From contig CBIFVZ010000018.1 of assembly GCA_966185765.1 (NCBI GenBank), forward strand, positions 1 to 49,331: a DNA stretch of 49,331 bases. The letters are read 5' to 3'. Made by a program: the position numbers and the translations under genes. Positions within the stretch are counted from its first letter, which is position 1, and each line of letters starts with the position of its first letter. The stretch is from CBIFVZ01 sp966185765. GTDB lineage: Bacteria; Pseudomonadota; Gammaproteobacteria; Enterobacterales; Enterobacteriaceae. This document shows, in pieces, positions 34,164 to 41,504 of the stretch. The notes under the pieces are model-generated. The model saw only the letters and a list, made by a program, of their open reading frames with translations. It ran no database searches and had not been told where the DNA came from.

Positions 34164-35114
34164 TTACAACCAATTCTTACGCTTGAAATACAAATACGGT
34201 GCCAGCCCTGCCAGCAGCATAAACACAATCGCGCCCGGATAACCAAAACTCCAGTGTAGCTCCGGCATAAACTCAAAGTTCATCCCGTAGCTTGATGCCA
34301 CCAGCGTCGGCGGCAGGAACACCACGGAAACCACCGAGAAGATTTTAATAATGCGGTTCTGTTCGATGTTGATAAAACCCATCGCCGCCTGCATCAGGAA
34401 GTTCACTTTCTGGAACAGCGATTCGTTATGCGGCAACAGGGACTCGATATCGCGCAGGATCTCGCGCGCCTGCTCCAGTTGGTTGCCCGGTAAGCGAGCC
34501 TTACGCACCAGGAAGTTCAGCGCGCGCTGGGTATCCATCAGACACAGGCGCACTTTCCAGCCCACGTCTTCCAGTTCGGCGAGCGTGGACAACGCCTGGT
34601 CATATTCATCCCCCTGGCGGCCTTCCATAATGACACGGCTGAGTTTTTCCAGATCGCTGTAAATGTTTTCAATTTCATCTGCCAGCTGCTCAATTTTGGT
34701 TTCAAACAGGTCGAGCAGCAGTTCGAAAGCGTTACCATCTACCATCGTCTGGCTGCGGGCGCGCATGCGGTACAGGCGAAACGCCGGTAATTCACGCTCG
34801 CGCAGCGTATACAGACGGCCATCGCGGATGGTGAATGCCACCGTCGAGTTGCCGGCATGGTCTTCAGCATCTTCAAAAAAGAAAAAGGAGTGGATATGCA
34901 GGCCGTCTTCGTCTTCGAAGAAACGCGCGGAAGCCTCGATATCTTCCAGCTCCGGGCGCGTTGCCAGGCTCTGGCCCAGCTCGGTTTGCACTCGCTGGCG
35001 CTCTTCGTCATCCGGTTCAACCAGGTCGACCCAGATAGAGTTATCCAGCGGTTCGCTTTCATCCACCTCAAGGCGGGAAAGGCGATTATTTTCCAGTTGA
35101 AATGCGCTCAGCAT
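34164..35114 (-). CDS. corA: Magnesium/cobalt channel CorA
   Basis: CorA is the homopentameric constitutive Mg2+ channel of the inner membrane. ATG 35114 gives MLSAFQLENNRLSRLEV and 316 residues, exactly the E. coli length; the frame open to 35159 adds nothing conserved. The long acidic cytoplasmic domain (1-~255) is followed by two membrane helices with the signature YGMN (in VASSYGMNFEFMPEL) between them and the basic C-terminal KRKNWL. A leader of about 230 nt precedes it. Confidence 0.98.
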   Translation of the reverse strand: MLSAFQLENNRLSRLEVDESEPLDNSIWVDLVEPDDEERQRVQTELGQSLATRPELEDIEASARFFEDEDGLHIHSFFFFEDAEDHAGNSTVAFTIRDGRLYTLRERELPAFRLYRMRARSQTMVDGNAFELLLDLFETKIEQLADEIENIYSDLEKLSRVIMEGRQGDEYDQALSTLAELEDVGWKVRLCLMDTQRALNFLVRKARLPGNQLEQAREILRDIESLLPHNESLFQKVNFLMQAAMGFINIEQNRIIKIFSVVSVVFLPPTLVASSYGMNFEFMPELHWSFGYPGAIVFMLLAGLAPYLYFKRKNWL

Positions 35115-35261
35115 GACCGTGGCTCCCAATGAAGAAATGAATGGGACAGTTCGCAGCACACACGATATCTGGGGGCGCCAGACCTGAAACAGACTGGCTC
35201 ATGCGACAGGAAAAACACGGTCGCTGACAACCGCTAAGGCCATCAGCATAAGAGGAAAGCC

Positions 35262-35318
35262 TTAGGAGTTGCACCTGCTTAACAGGTTAATGAGCCAGCA
35301 TCGACTGGGTGTGTCCAA
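35262..35318 (-). CDS. Candidate corA leader peptide (CorL-like)
   Basis: A UUG-started frame of 18 codons, (M)DTPSRCWLINLLSRCNS, has AAGAGGA 8 nt upstream and lies in the predicted corA leader. Salmonella corA is controlled by a leader ORF, corL, whose translation governs Rho-dependent termination; this frame occupies the expected place. I could not confirm its identity from memory of the corL sequence. Two hairpins overlap or follow it: ACCTG/CAGGT within it and CTAAGGC/GCCTTAG just after. Confidence 0.4.
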   Translation of the reverse strand: MDTPSRCWLINLLSRCNS

Positions 35319-35350
35319 GGCGAATGTCCTCTTAGTGTAATCGTGCGCGC

Positions 35351-35379
35351 ATGTTACGCCAGCCTAAATAAAGCGTCAA
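35351..35379 (-). promoter_or_regulatory. Predicted corA promoter
   Basis: On the minus strand TTGACG (35374-35379) and TAACAT (35351-35356) are spaced 17 bp, a good sigma70 promoter. The start would be near 35344, giving a leader of about 230 nt before corA. It begins about 30 nt after the uvrD stop. Confidence 0.7.
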
Positions 35380-35411
35380 CAAGCGGCAGAAAAGCACCGA
35401 AATTCGCATCA

Positions 35412-37577
35412 TTACACCGTTTCTAACCGCGCGTAAGCCGCCACCAGCCACTTGATTCCCTGTCCCTGGAACGCCACCTGCAAACGGCTGTGCTCGCCGC
35501 TGCCTTCCAGATTAACAATGGTCCCCTCACCAAACTTAGCGTGGCGCACACGCTGACCGAGCTTATAGCCGGTATCGCTTTCAGTAAGCGGCGTAGTGGT
35601 GCGCTGCACGGTACTTGCCGGGCGGCTCACTGTCGCACGCAGGCGCACTTCTTCAATACATTCTGGCGGTAGCTCGCCAATAAAGCGCGACGGGCGGTGA
35701 TAGGCCTCTTTACCATACAAACGGCGGGTTTCGGCGTAGGTAATGGTCAGCTTCTGCATGGCGCGGGTCACCCCCACGTAGGCCAGGCGACGCTCCTCTT
35801 CCAGACGCCCGCCTTCATCAAGCGACATCTGGCTGGGGAACATGCCCTCTTCCATACCGACAATAAACACCTGTGGGAACTCGAGTCCTTTAGCCGAGTG
35901 CAGCGTCATCAGCTGTACCGCATCCTGCCAGGTGTCGGCCTGCCCTTCACCCGCTTCCAGCGCCGCGTGGGACAAAAATGCCTGTAGCGGCATCAGGTCT
36001 TCATCTTCGTCGTTGTAGCTGAACTGGCGCGTCGCCGTCACCAGTTCCTCTAAGTTCTCGATTCGCGTCTGACCCTTCTCGCCTTTTTCCTGCTCATACA
36101 TCATAAACAGGCCGGAATCCTTAATCACCCGGTCGGTCTGTACATGCAGCGGCATATCGGCGGTCTCGCTCGCCAGCGCGTCAATCAGTTCCAGAAAACG
36201 CTGCAACGCCGAGGCAGCACGTCCGGCCAGCGACTGGTTCTGCAACAGGCGGCGACAGGCCTGCCACAGCGTGAGCTGGCTGTCGCGCGCGGTCTGGCGC
36301 ACAACGTCCAGGGTGCGGTCGCCAATACCACGCGTCGGCGTGTTCACCACACGCTCAAACGCCGCATCATCGTTACGGTTAGCAATCAGACGCAGGTAAG
36401 AGAGCGCATCTTTAATTTCCTGGCGTTCGAAGAAGCGCATACCGCCATAGATACGGTACGGCATACTGCCCTGCAACAGCGCCTCTTCCAGTACACGCGA
36501 CTGGGCGTTGCTGCGATAGAGAATGGCACACTGCGTCAGCGCACCGCCGTTCTCATGCCATGCCTTGATGCGGTTGACCACAAAACGCGCTTCATCAAGT
36601 TCGTTAAAGGCGCAGTAGAGCGAAATCGGCTCGCCGTCGCTACCGTCGGTCCAGAGTTCTTTACCCAGACGCCCCGCATTGTGGGCAATCAGGGCGTTAG
36701 CCGCGCTGAGGATAGTGTTGGTGGAGCGGTAGTTTTGCTCCAGACGGATAGTTTGCGCGCCGGGGAAATCGTTCAAAAAGCGCTGGATGTTCTCGACCTG
36801 CGCCCCGCGCCAGCCGTAAATCGACTGGTCATCGTCACCCACAATCATCACCTTGCCGGTGTCCCCCGCCAGCAGGCGTACCCAGGCATACTGAATGCTG
36901 TTGGTGTCCTGGAATTCGTCCACCAGGATGTTGGTGAAGCGCTCGCGGTAGTGGTTAAGAATGTGCGGTTTGTTAAGCCACAGCTCGTGCGCACGCAGCA
37001 GCAGCTCGGCAAAATCCACCAGCCCTGCGCGGTCACAGGCTTCCTGATAGGCCTGATAGACCTTCTGCCAGGTCTGCTCTACCGGGTTGCCGTAGCTCTC
37101 AATGTGCTGTGGGCGCAGCCCTTCGTCTTTTTTGCCATTGATGTACCACATGGCCTGACGCGGCGGCCACTGCTTCTCATCAAGGTTCATCGCCTTAATC
37201 AGACGCTTAAGCAGGCGCAGCTGGTCTTCGCTGTCGAGAATTTGAAAGTCCTGCGGCAGGTTAGCGTCCATGTGGTGCGCACGCAGCAGGCGGTGAGCCA
37301 GACCGTGGAAGGTGCCCACCCACATACCGCCCTGGCTGGTGCCGAGCAGCTCGCCAATACGGTGGCGCATCTCTGCCGCCGCTTTATTGGTAAAGGTCAC
37401 GGCCATGATGGAGTACGGCGAGCAGTTCTCAACCGTCAAAAGCCAGGCGATGCGGTGCACCAGCACGCGCGTCTTGCCGCTGCCCGCACCTGCCAGCACC
37501 AGCATATTGCTGCGCGAGGCCGCGACGGCTTCACGCTGTTTATCATTAAGGCTGTCAAGCAGGTAAGAGACGTCCAT
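35412..37577 (-). CDS. uvrD: DNA helicase II UvrD
   Basis: UvrD is a 3'-5' SF1A helicase for nucleotide-excision and mismatch repair. The start is ATG 37577 (MDVSYLLDSLNDKQREAV); an in-frame GTG 6 nt upstream at 37583 is less likely. The 721-residue protein has Walker A AGAGSGKT, DEFQDTN, GDDDQSIYGWRGA, LEQNYRST, TLHSAKGLEFPQV and VGVTRAMQKL motifs, and the C-terminal Tudor-like domain (QRVRHAKFGEGTIVNLEG). A LexA box lies 35-50 nt upstream. The long plus-strand frame opposite it (36144-37655) is a shadow. Confidence 0.98.
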   Translation of the reverse strand: MDVSYLLDSLNDKQREAVAASRSNMLVLAGAGSGKTRVLVHRIAWLLTVENCSPYSIMAVTFTNKAAAEMRHRIGELLGTSQGGMWVGTFHGLAHRLLRAHHMDANLPQDFQILDSEDQLRLLKRLIKAMNLDEKQWPPRQAMWYINGKKDEGLRPQHIESYGNPVEQTWQKVYQAYQEACDRAGLVDFAELLLRAHELWLNKPHILNHYRERFTNILVDEFQDTNSIQYAWVRLLAGDTGKVMIVGDDDQSIYGWRGAQVENIQRFLNDFPGAQTIRLEQNYRSTNTILSAANALIAHNAGRLGKELWTDGSDGEPISLYCAFNELDEARFVVNRIKAWHENGGALTQCAILYRSNAQSRVLEEALLQGSMPYRIYGGMRFFERQEIKDALSYLRLIANRNDDAAFERVVNTPTRGIGDRTLDVVRQTARDSQLTLWQACRRLLQNQSLAGRAASALQRFLELIDALASETADMPLHVQTDRVIKDSGLFMMYEQEKGEKGQTRIENLEELVTATRQFSYNDEDEDLMPLQAFLSHAALEAGEGQADTWQDAVQLMTLHSAKGLEFPQVFIVGMEEGMFPSQMSLDEGGRLEEERRLAYVGVTRAMQKLTITYAETRRLYGKEAYHRPSRFIGELPPECIEEVRLRATVSRPASTVQRTTTPLTESDTGYKLGQRVRHAKFGEGTIVNLEGSGEHSRLQVAFQGQGIKWLVAAYARLETV

Positions 37578-37611
37578 TGGCACCGCCGTAGCTGGTCAGG
37601 GGCCGTAACCC

Positions 37612-37627
37612 CTGGCATTTTATACAG
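37612..37627 (-). promoter_or_regulatory. LexA (SOS) box of uvrD
   Basis: On the minus strand CTGTATAAAATGCCAG fits CTG-N10-CAG and begins with the TATA-rich centre expected of LexA sites. It is placed as in E. coli uvrD, upstream of the start codon and just inside the region between yigB and uvrD. A CAGGGG/CCCCTG hairpin (37597-37614) follows in the leader. Confidence 0.8.
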
Positions 37628-37638
37628 AGAAGTGGGGA

Positions 37639-38355
37639 TTATATCAGCGCAGTAAGCGATGCCAACCGCGAAATTGCCAGATGCGGCAGCAAACGCGCCT
37701 CGCGCGCCTGCATCAGGTTATTGTCGCGCGACATAATCCAGCAGGCCTGCAAACCGCCGCGAATAGCGCCCGCCACGTCGGTGGTGAGGTCGTCACCCAC
37801 ATGCAGGATCTGCGCGTGCGGTACGCCGAGCTTCTGCGCGGCCAGCGCGTACATGTCGCCGTAAGGCTTGGAACGCCCGTGCGGCCCGGCGCGCAATACA
37901 AACTCAAAGTACTCGCCCAGGCCAAACAGCTGCGGATCGGCGTTACCGTTGGTGACCGCGACCAGCGGCCACTTCTGCGCAAGCGTTGCCAGTGTGTCGT
38001 GGGTTTCCTGGGGTACATCAATGCGGCTGCGCCACTGGTTGAAATTGTCCATGACGGCAGCGGCACCGACGTTAGCCTCCTCTACCGACAGCCCGGCTTC
38101 CAGCATCGCGCGCTCAATCGCACGGCGGCGCCACTCGGTCACATCGTGATAAATCTCTGGCTCTTCCAGGCGTAGCTGCTGGCGCAGGCGCTGAAAATCC
38201 GGCGTCTGTAACTCGCTCAAACCCGGATGATATTGCTGGACAAAACTCAGCGACTCACGCTCGGTGCGCGTAATGACCGGGCCGTTGTCGTACAGCGTGT
38301 CGTCGAGATCGAACGTCAGCGCCGCTATCGGTCCCAGAGGGCGATAAAAATGCAT
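37639..38355 (-). CDS. yigB: HAD phosphatase YigB (5-amino-6-(5-phospho-D-ribitylamino)uracil/FMN phosphatase)
   Basis: YigB is a HAD phosphatase reported to act on FMN and on a riboflavin-pathway phosphate. The 238-residue protein has motif I LTFDLDDTLYDNG, motif II VAVTNGNAD, the Lys in GRSKPYGD and motif IV HVGDDLTTDVAGA, with an alpha-helical cap between. Its ATG overlaps the xerC stop by 1 nt (ATGA), in the dapF-yigA-xerC-yigB-uvrD run. Confidence 0.94.
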   Translation of the reverse strand: MHFYRPLGPIAALTFDLDDTLYDNGPVITRTERESLSFVQQYHPGLSELQTPDFQRLRQQLRLEEPEIYHDVTEWRRRAIERAMLEAGLSVEEANVGAAAVMDNFNQWRSRIDVPQETHDTLATLAQKWPLVAVTNGNADPQLFGLGEYFEFVLRAGPHGRSKPYGDMYALAAQKLGVPHAQILHVGDDLTTDVAGAIRGGLQACWIMSRDNNLMQAREARLLPHLAISRLASLTALI

Positions 38356-39260
38356 CAGCTTTTCCCCCGTTTAGCTCGCGGATGCGCCGCATCATACACC
38401 GACGCTAAATGTTGAAAATCGAGATGGGTATAAATTTGTGTCGTCGAGAGGTTGGCGTGGCCCAGCAACTCCTGTACCGCCCGCAGATCGCCGCTTGATT
38501 CAAGCATGTGGGTGGCAAACGAATGGCGCAGCTTGTGCGGGTTAACGTGACTGTTCAGCCCCTGTTTGATGCCCCACTCGGCAAAGCGCTTTTGCACGTT
38601 ACGTGCGGAAATCCGCTTACCGGTTTTCGCCAGAAACAGCGCGTCGTCGTCCGGCCCGAACAGTTCGCGCAAATCGAGCCAGTGCTCAATCCAGGCTACC
38701 GCAGAGCGACCAATGGGCAAACGGCGCTCTTTACTCCCCTTGCCCATGACCCACGCCTCGCCGCTGGCGAGATCCAGATGTTTGCAATCAAGATTAACCA
38801 GCTCGGATAAACGCAGACCAGCGCCATACATCACTTCCAGCATGGCACGGTCACGCACCGCCAGCGGGTCGTTAATATCGATATCCAGCAGGCGATTGAC
38901 ATCATCAACATCGATATTTTTCGGCAGGTGGCGCGGCGTTTTCGGTGCGGAGACGCCTTTCGCCGGGTTGGCGGAAAGCTGGCCCTGAAAAACCTGCCAG
39001 TCGAAGAAACTACGCAGCGCCGACAGCCGCAGCGCCAGGCTTGTAGCCTGTAGACCATGACGACGGCTGCGTACCACCAGCGAGCGCACAGCAGCCGTAT
39101 CACAGCGTGCCCAGTCGGCGATTTTCATTTCAGTAAGCATCGCGACAAGCGCTTCGAGCTGGCGGCGGTAGTTAACCAGTGTGATGGGGCTTAGCTGACG
39201 TTCAACCTTGAGGTGGCGCAGAAAGCCCTCAACGGCGGGCTGCAACGGTGAGTCGGTCAC
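38355..39260 (-). CDS. xerC: Tyrosine recombinase XerC
   Basis: XerC with XerD resolves chromosome dimers at dif under FtsK control. The 301-residue protein has an N-terminal SAM-like core-binding domain (about 1-105) and a catalytic domain with R150 (GAGLRLSEL), K174 (MGKGSKERRLP), H242 and R245 (HKLRHSFATH), H268 (LLGHANLSTTQ) and the nucleophile Y277 (IYTHLD). It overlaps yigA by 4 nt, as expected for coupled translation. Confidence 0.98.
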   Translation of the reverse strand: MTDSPLQPAVEGFLRHLKVERQLSPITLVNYRRQLEALVAMLTEMKIADWARCDTAAVRSLVVRSRRHGLQATSLALRLSALRSFFDWQVFQGQLSANPAKGVSAPKTPRHLPKNIDVDDVNRLLDIDINDPLAVRDRAMLEVMYGAGLRLSELVNLDCKHLDLASGEAWVMGKGSKERRLPIGRSAVAWIEHWLDLRELFGPDDDALFLAKTGKRISARNVQKRFAEWGIKQGLNSHVNPHKLRHSFATHMLESSGDLRAVQELLGHANLSTTQIYTHLDFQHLASVYDAAHPRAKRGKS

Positions 39261-39961
39261 TGGCGTTCAATCCAGCGTTCCAGCAAGGTTGGCAGCATTT
39301 GTGCCAGCTCTTCAAGCAGCTGCGTACCCTGGCTTGCCTGATAGTGCTGCGGGTCGCGGCTGGTGAAGATGATAACCCCTTCATCACCCTGCTGCCCCAT
39401 TAGCGACATCGCCACCGAACCGACCGCTTTAGCCTGTGGCAGCATCACCAGCAGTTCCGGACCGTGCAGCGGCCCCAGGTAATGGCGTGCAGAGCCAAAG
39501 CGCTGAATACGCAGCGGTTCAAAGGACTGGCGGTTCAGCGCCAGATGGGTGAAGTCAGACGGCGCACCAATGCGCCAGCGCTCCGGGAATAGCCGAATAT
39601 GCGCGCCCGCAAGACCAAGCTCACGCGCCCAGCGGTGCAGGCGGTTTAACATGTCATGCAGGCTGTCCGCCGTAGCGAGGCGCGCCTGAAGTTTCAGCAG
39701 GCTGGAGAACAGGGCTTCGTTGTTGCTGGCCTGCTCAATGAGCAGCGACATATCACCCTCAAGCGCGCGGATTTGGTTGCGTGCGCGCGCCATGTGCCAC
39801 TCCACCAGCGACACGGTGCCGCGCACCGGATGGGGAATCTGAATCTGTTCAACCAGGCGAGCGTTGCGGATAAAGAATTCAGGGTGACGTAACAGGTAGT
39901 CACACACCGCCCCATCATCCAGCCCGGCAAGCGTCTCCTGCTGTTCCTCGGCGTTTTTCAT
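39257..39961 (-). CDS. yigA: DUF484 family protein YigA
   Basis: YigA is a DUF484 protein of unknown function, with a GAF-like fold, conserved between dapF and xerC. The 234-residue protein has the family opening (LDDGAVCDYLLRHPEFFIRNARLVEQIQIPHPVRGTVSLVEW), a helical linker with RARNQIRALEGDMSLLIEQASNNE, and a C-terminal GAF-like part. Its start overlaps dapF by 4 nt. Function cannot be inferred beyond its tight linkage to xerC. Confidence 0.93.
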   Translation of the reverse strand: MKNAEEQQETLAGLDDGAVCDYLLRHPEFFIRNARLVEQIQIPHPVRGTVSLVEWHMARARNQIRALEGDMSLLIEQASNNEALFSSLLKLQARLATADSLHDMLNRLHRWARELGLAGAHIRLFPERWRIGAPSDFTHLALNRQSFEPLRIQRFGSARHYLGPLHGPELLVMLPQAKAVGSVAMSLMGQQGDEGVIIFTSRDPQHYQASQGTQLLEELAQMLPTLLERWIERQ

Positions 39962-40782
39962 AACTGTATGAATCCATCGTAAACATGCGCCGCCGGACCG
40001 GTCATAAATAGCGGTTGACCTGGCCCTTTCCAGGCGATATCGAGTCGTCCTCCGGGTAGGTCCACGCGCACCTGCCCTTCCAGTAATCCCTGTTGAATAC
40101 CCACTGCCACTGCGCCACAGGCGCCGCTACCGCAGGCCTGGGTTTCGCCCGCACCACGCTCAAAGACACGCAGGCGGATGTGCTGACGGTTCACTACCTG
40201 CATAAAACCGATGTTAGCGCGCTCCGGGAAACGCTCATGGCTTTCCATTAACGGACCGAGGGTTTCAACCGGTGCCTGGTCGATATCATCCACCTGAATC
40301 ACGGCGTGTGGGTTACCCATCGACACCACGCCGCACAGCACGGTTTCACCCCCGACGCGCATAATGTAGGTCTTTTCGGCCTTATTGGCGCGAAACGGCA
40401 CGTCGGAGGGTTCAAACTTCGGCTCACCCATGTTGACCTTCACCAGCTCGTTTTCTGTCACGCTCAACACCATGCGTCCGTTGGCCGTGCTGACGCGAAT
40501 GTCACGCTTATTGGTCAATCCCTTGAGGCGCACAAAACGGGCAAAGCAACGCGCACCATTCCCGCACTGCGACACTTCGCTGCCGTCAGCGTTAAAAATA
40601 CGATAGTGAAAATCAAGTTCAGGATCGTACGGCGGCTCCACCACCAGCAGCTGGTCAAACCCAATACCGAGGTGCCTGTCTGACAGGCGGCGAATCATCT
40701 CCGGGGAAAAAAAGACGTTCTGCGTTACCGCGTCGACGACCATAAAGTCGTTGCCAAGGCCATGCATCTTAGAGAACTGCAT
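39958..40782 (-). CDS. dapF: Diaminopimelate epimerase DapF
   Basis: DapF converts LL- to meso-diaminopimelate for lysine and peptidoglycan. ATG 40782 (MQFSKMHGLGNDF) has GGAG at 6-nt spacing and gives 274 residues as in E. coli; ATG 40794 adds four residues but has poor spacing. The two catalytic cysteines lie in CGNGARC (C73) and in ACGSGACG (about C217). It starts 35 nt after lptM. Confidence 0.97.
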   Translation of the reverse strand: MQFSKMHGLGNDFMVVDAVTQNVFFSPEMIRRLSDRHLGIGFDQLLVVEPPYDPELDFHYRIFNADGSEVSQCGNGARCFARFVRLKGLTNKRDIRVSTANGRMVLSVTENELVKVNMGEPKFEPSDVPFRANKAEKTYIMRVGGETVLCGVVSMGNPHAVIQVDDIDQAPVETLGPLMESHERFPERANIGFMQVVNRQHIRLRVFERGAGETQACGSGACGAVAVGIQQGLLEGQVRVDLPGGRLDIAWKGPGQPLFMTGPAAHVYDGFIQL

Positions 40783-40817
40783 TTTCTGCTCCATACTCCG
40801 CGGCGACCTTGTATTTG

Positions 40818-41030
40818 TTAGTAGATAACCTGGGTCGGACCATCGTCAACGCCACGATCGTTACGATTGGGAACGGTGGAATCCATGATCGGCTGCTGCT
40901 GTTGCGTGGTGGTATGCGTATCCGACGCTTTTTTATCTGCAGGGGGGAAATAGAGTGGTCCCTTCAGCCCACAACCGGCCAGGGTAAACAGTGCCAGCCC
41001 AAGCGCCAGCGGACAGAAAATCTTGTTCAT
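40818..41030 (-). CDS. lptM: LPS translocon maturation lipoprotein LptM (YifL)
   Basis: LptM is a small outer-membrane lipoprotein reported to aid disulfide maturation of the LptD-LptE translocon. ATG 41030 gives MNKIFCPLALGLALFTLAGC and 70 residues; the frame is open to 41132 but the upstream part is not conserved. The lipobox LAGC sets the lipidated Cys at residue 20, followed by the conserved GLKGPLYFPPADK and a Gln/Asp-rich tail ending DGPTQVIY. It is the first gene of the dapF run. Confidence 0.94.
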   Translation of the reverse strand: MNKIFCPLALGLALFTLAGCGLKGPLYFPPADKKASDTHTTTQQQQPIMDSTVPNRNDRGVDDGPTQVIY

Positions 41031-41183
41031 TATCGGTTGCCTGTCATTATTCGTACTTCTGACTATCATCGCAGGTGAACACTGAAAAGCAATATCTTTT
41101 GCCAGCCTGACGTAACGGTACACGGTTCCCATGCTCTTGCATTGCTTCTATACTGCCGCCACAACCTGCAACGAGAAACTGAT

Positions 41184-41504
41184 ATGAACGACAGTGAATT
41201 CCACCGCCTGGCTGACGGCCTGTGGTTGACCATTGAAGAGCGCCTGGATGACCGGGACGGCGACAGCGATATTGACTGCGAAATTAACGGCGGCGTACTT
41301 ACGCTAAGTTTTGAAAATGGCAGCAAAATCATCATTAACCGCCAGGAACCGCTACACCAGGTGTGGCTTGCGACGAAAAGCGGTGGCTACCATTTCAGCC
41401 TCAAAGACGGCAACTGGATGTGCGACCGCTCAGGCGAAGAGTTCTGGAGTCTGCTTGAGCAAGCCTGTTCGCAACAGGCGGGCGAGCCTGTCAGCTTTCG
41501 CTAA
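41184..41504 (+). CDS. cyaY: Frataxin-like iron-sulfur protein CyaY
   Basis: CyaY is the bacterial frataxin, an iron-binding regulator of Isc Fe-S cluster assembly. ATG 41184 (MNDSEFHRLADGLW) gives 106 residues as in E. coli. The acidic first helix (TIEERLDDRDGDSDIDCEINGG) is the iron-binding surface, and the sheet has HQVWLATKSGGYHF. A TATACT at 41149-41154 may be its -10. It ends directly against the cyaA stop on the other strand (0-nt gap). Confidence 0.97.
   Translation: MNDSEFHRLADGLWLTIEERLDDRDGDSDIDCEINGGVLTLSFENGSKIIINRQEPLHQVWLATKSGGYHFSLKDGNWMCDRSGEEFWSLLEQACSQQAGEPVSFR

Noticed and set aside
35119..35274. GTG-started frame in the corA leader (35086-35274) as the leader peptide
   Set aside because: Its start has no usable Shine-Dalgarno spacing, and it overlaps the corA start in another frame; the UUG frame at 35262-35318 fits better.
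36144..37655. 503-codon open frame on the plus strand opposite uvrD
   Set aside because: It is a shadow of the GC-rich uvrD coding strand. uvrD is colinear with its family over its whole length, and the opposite frame has no recognisable domain or ribosome-binding site.
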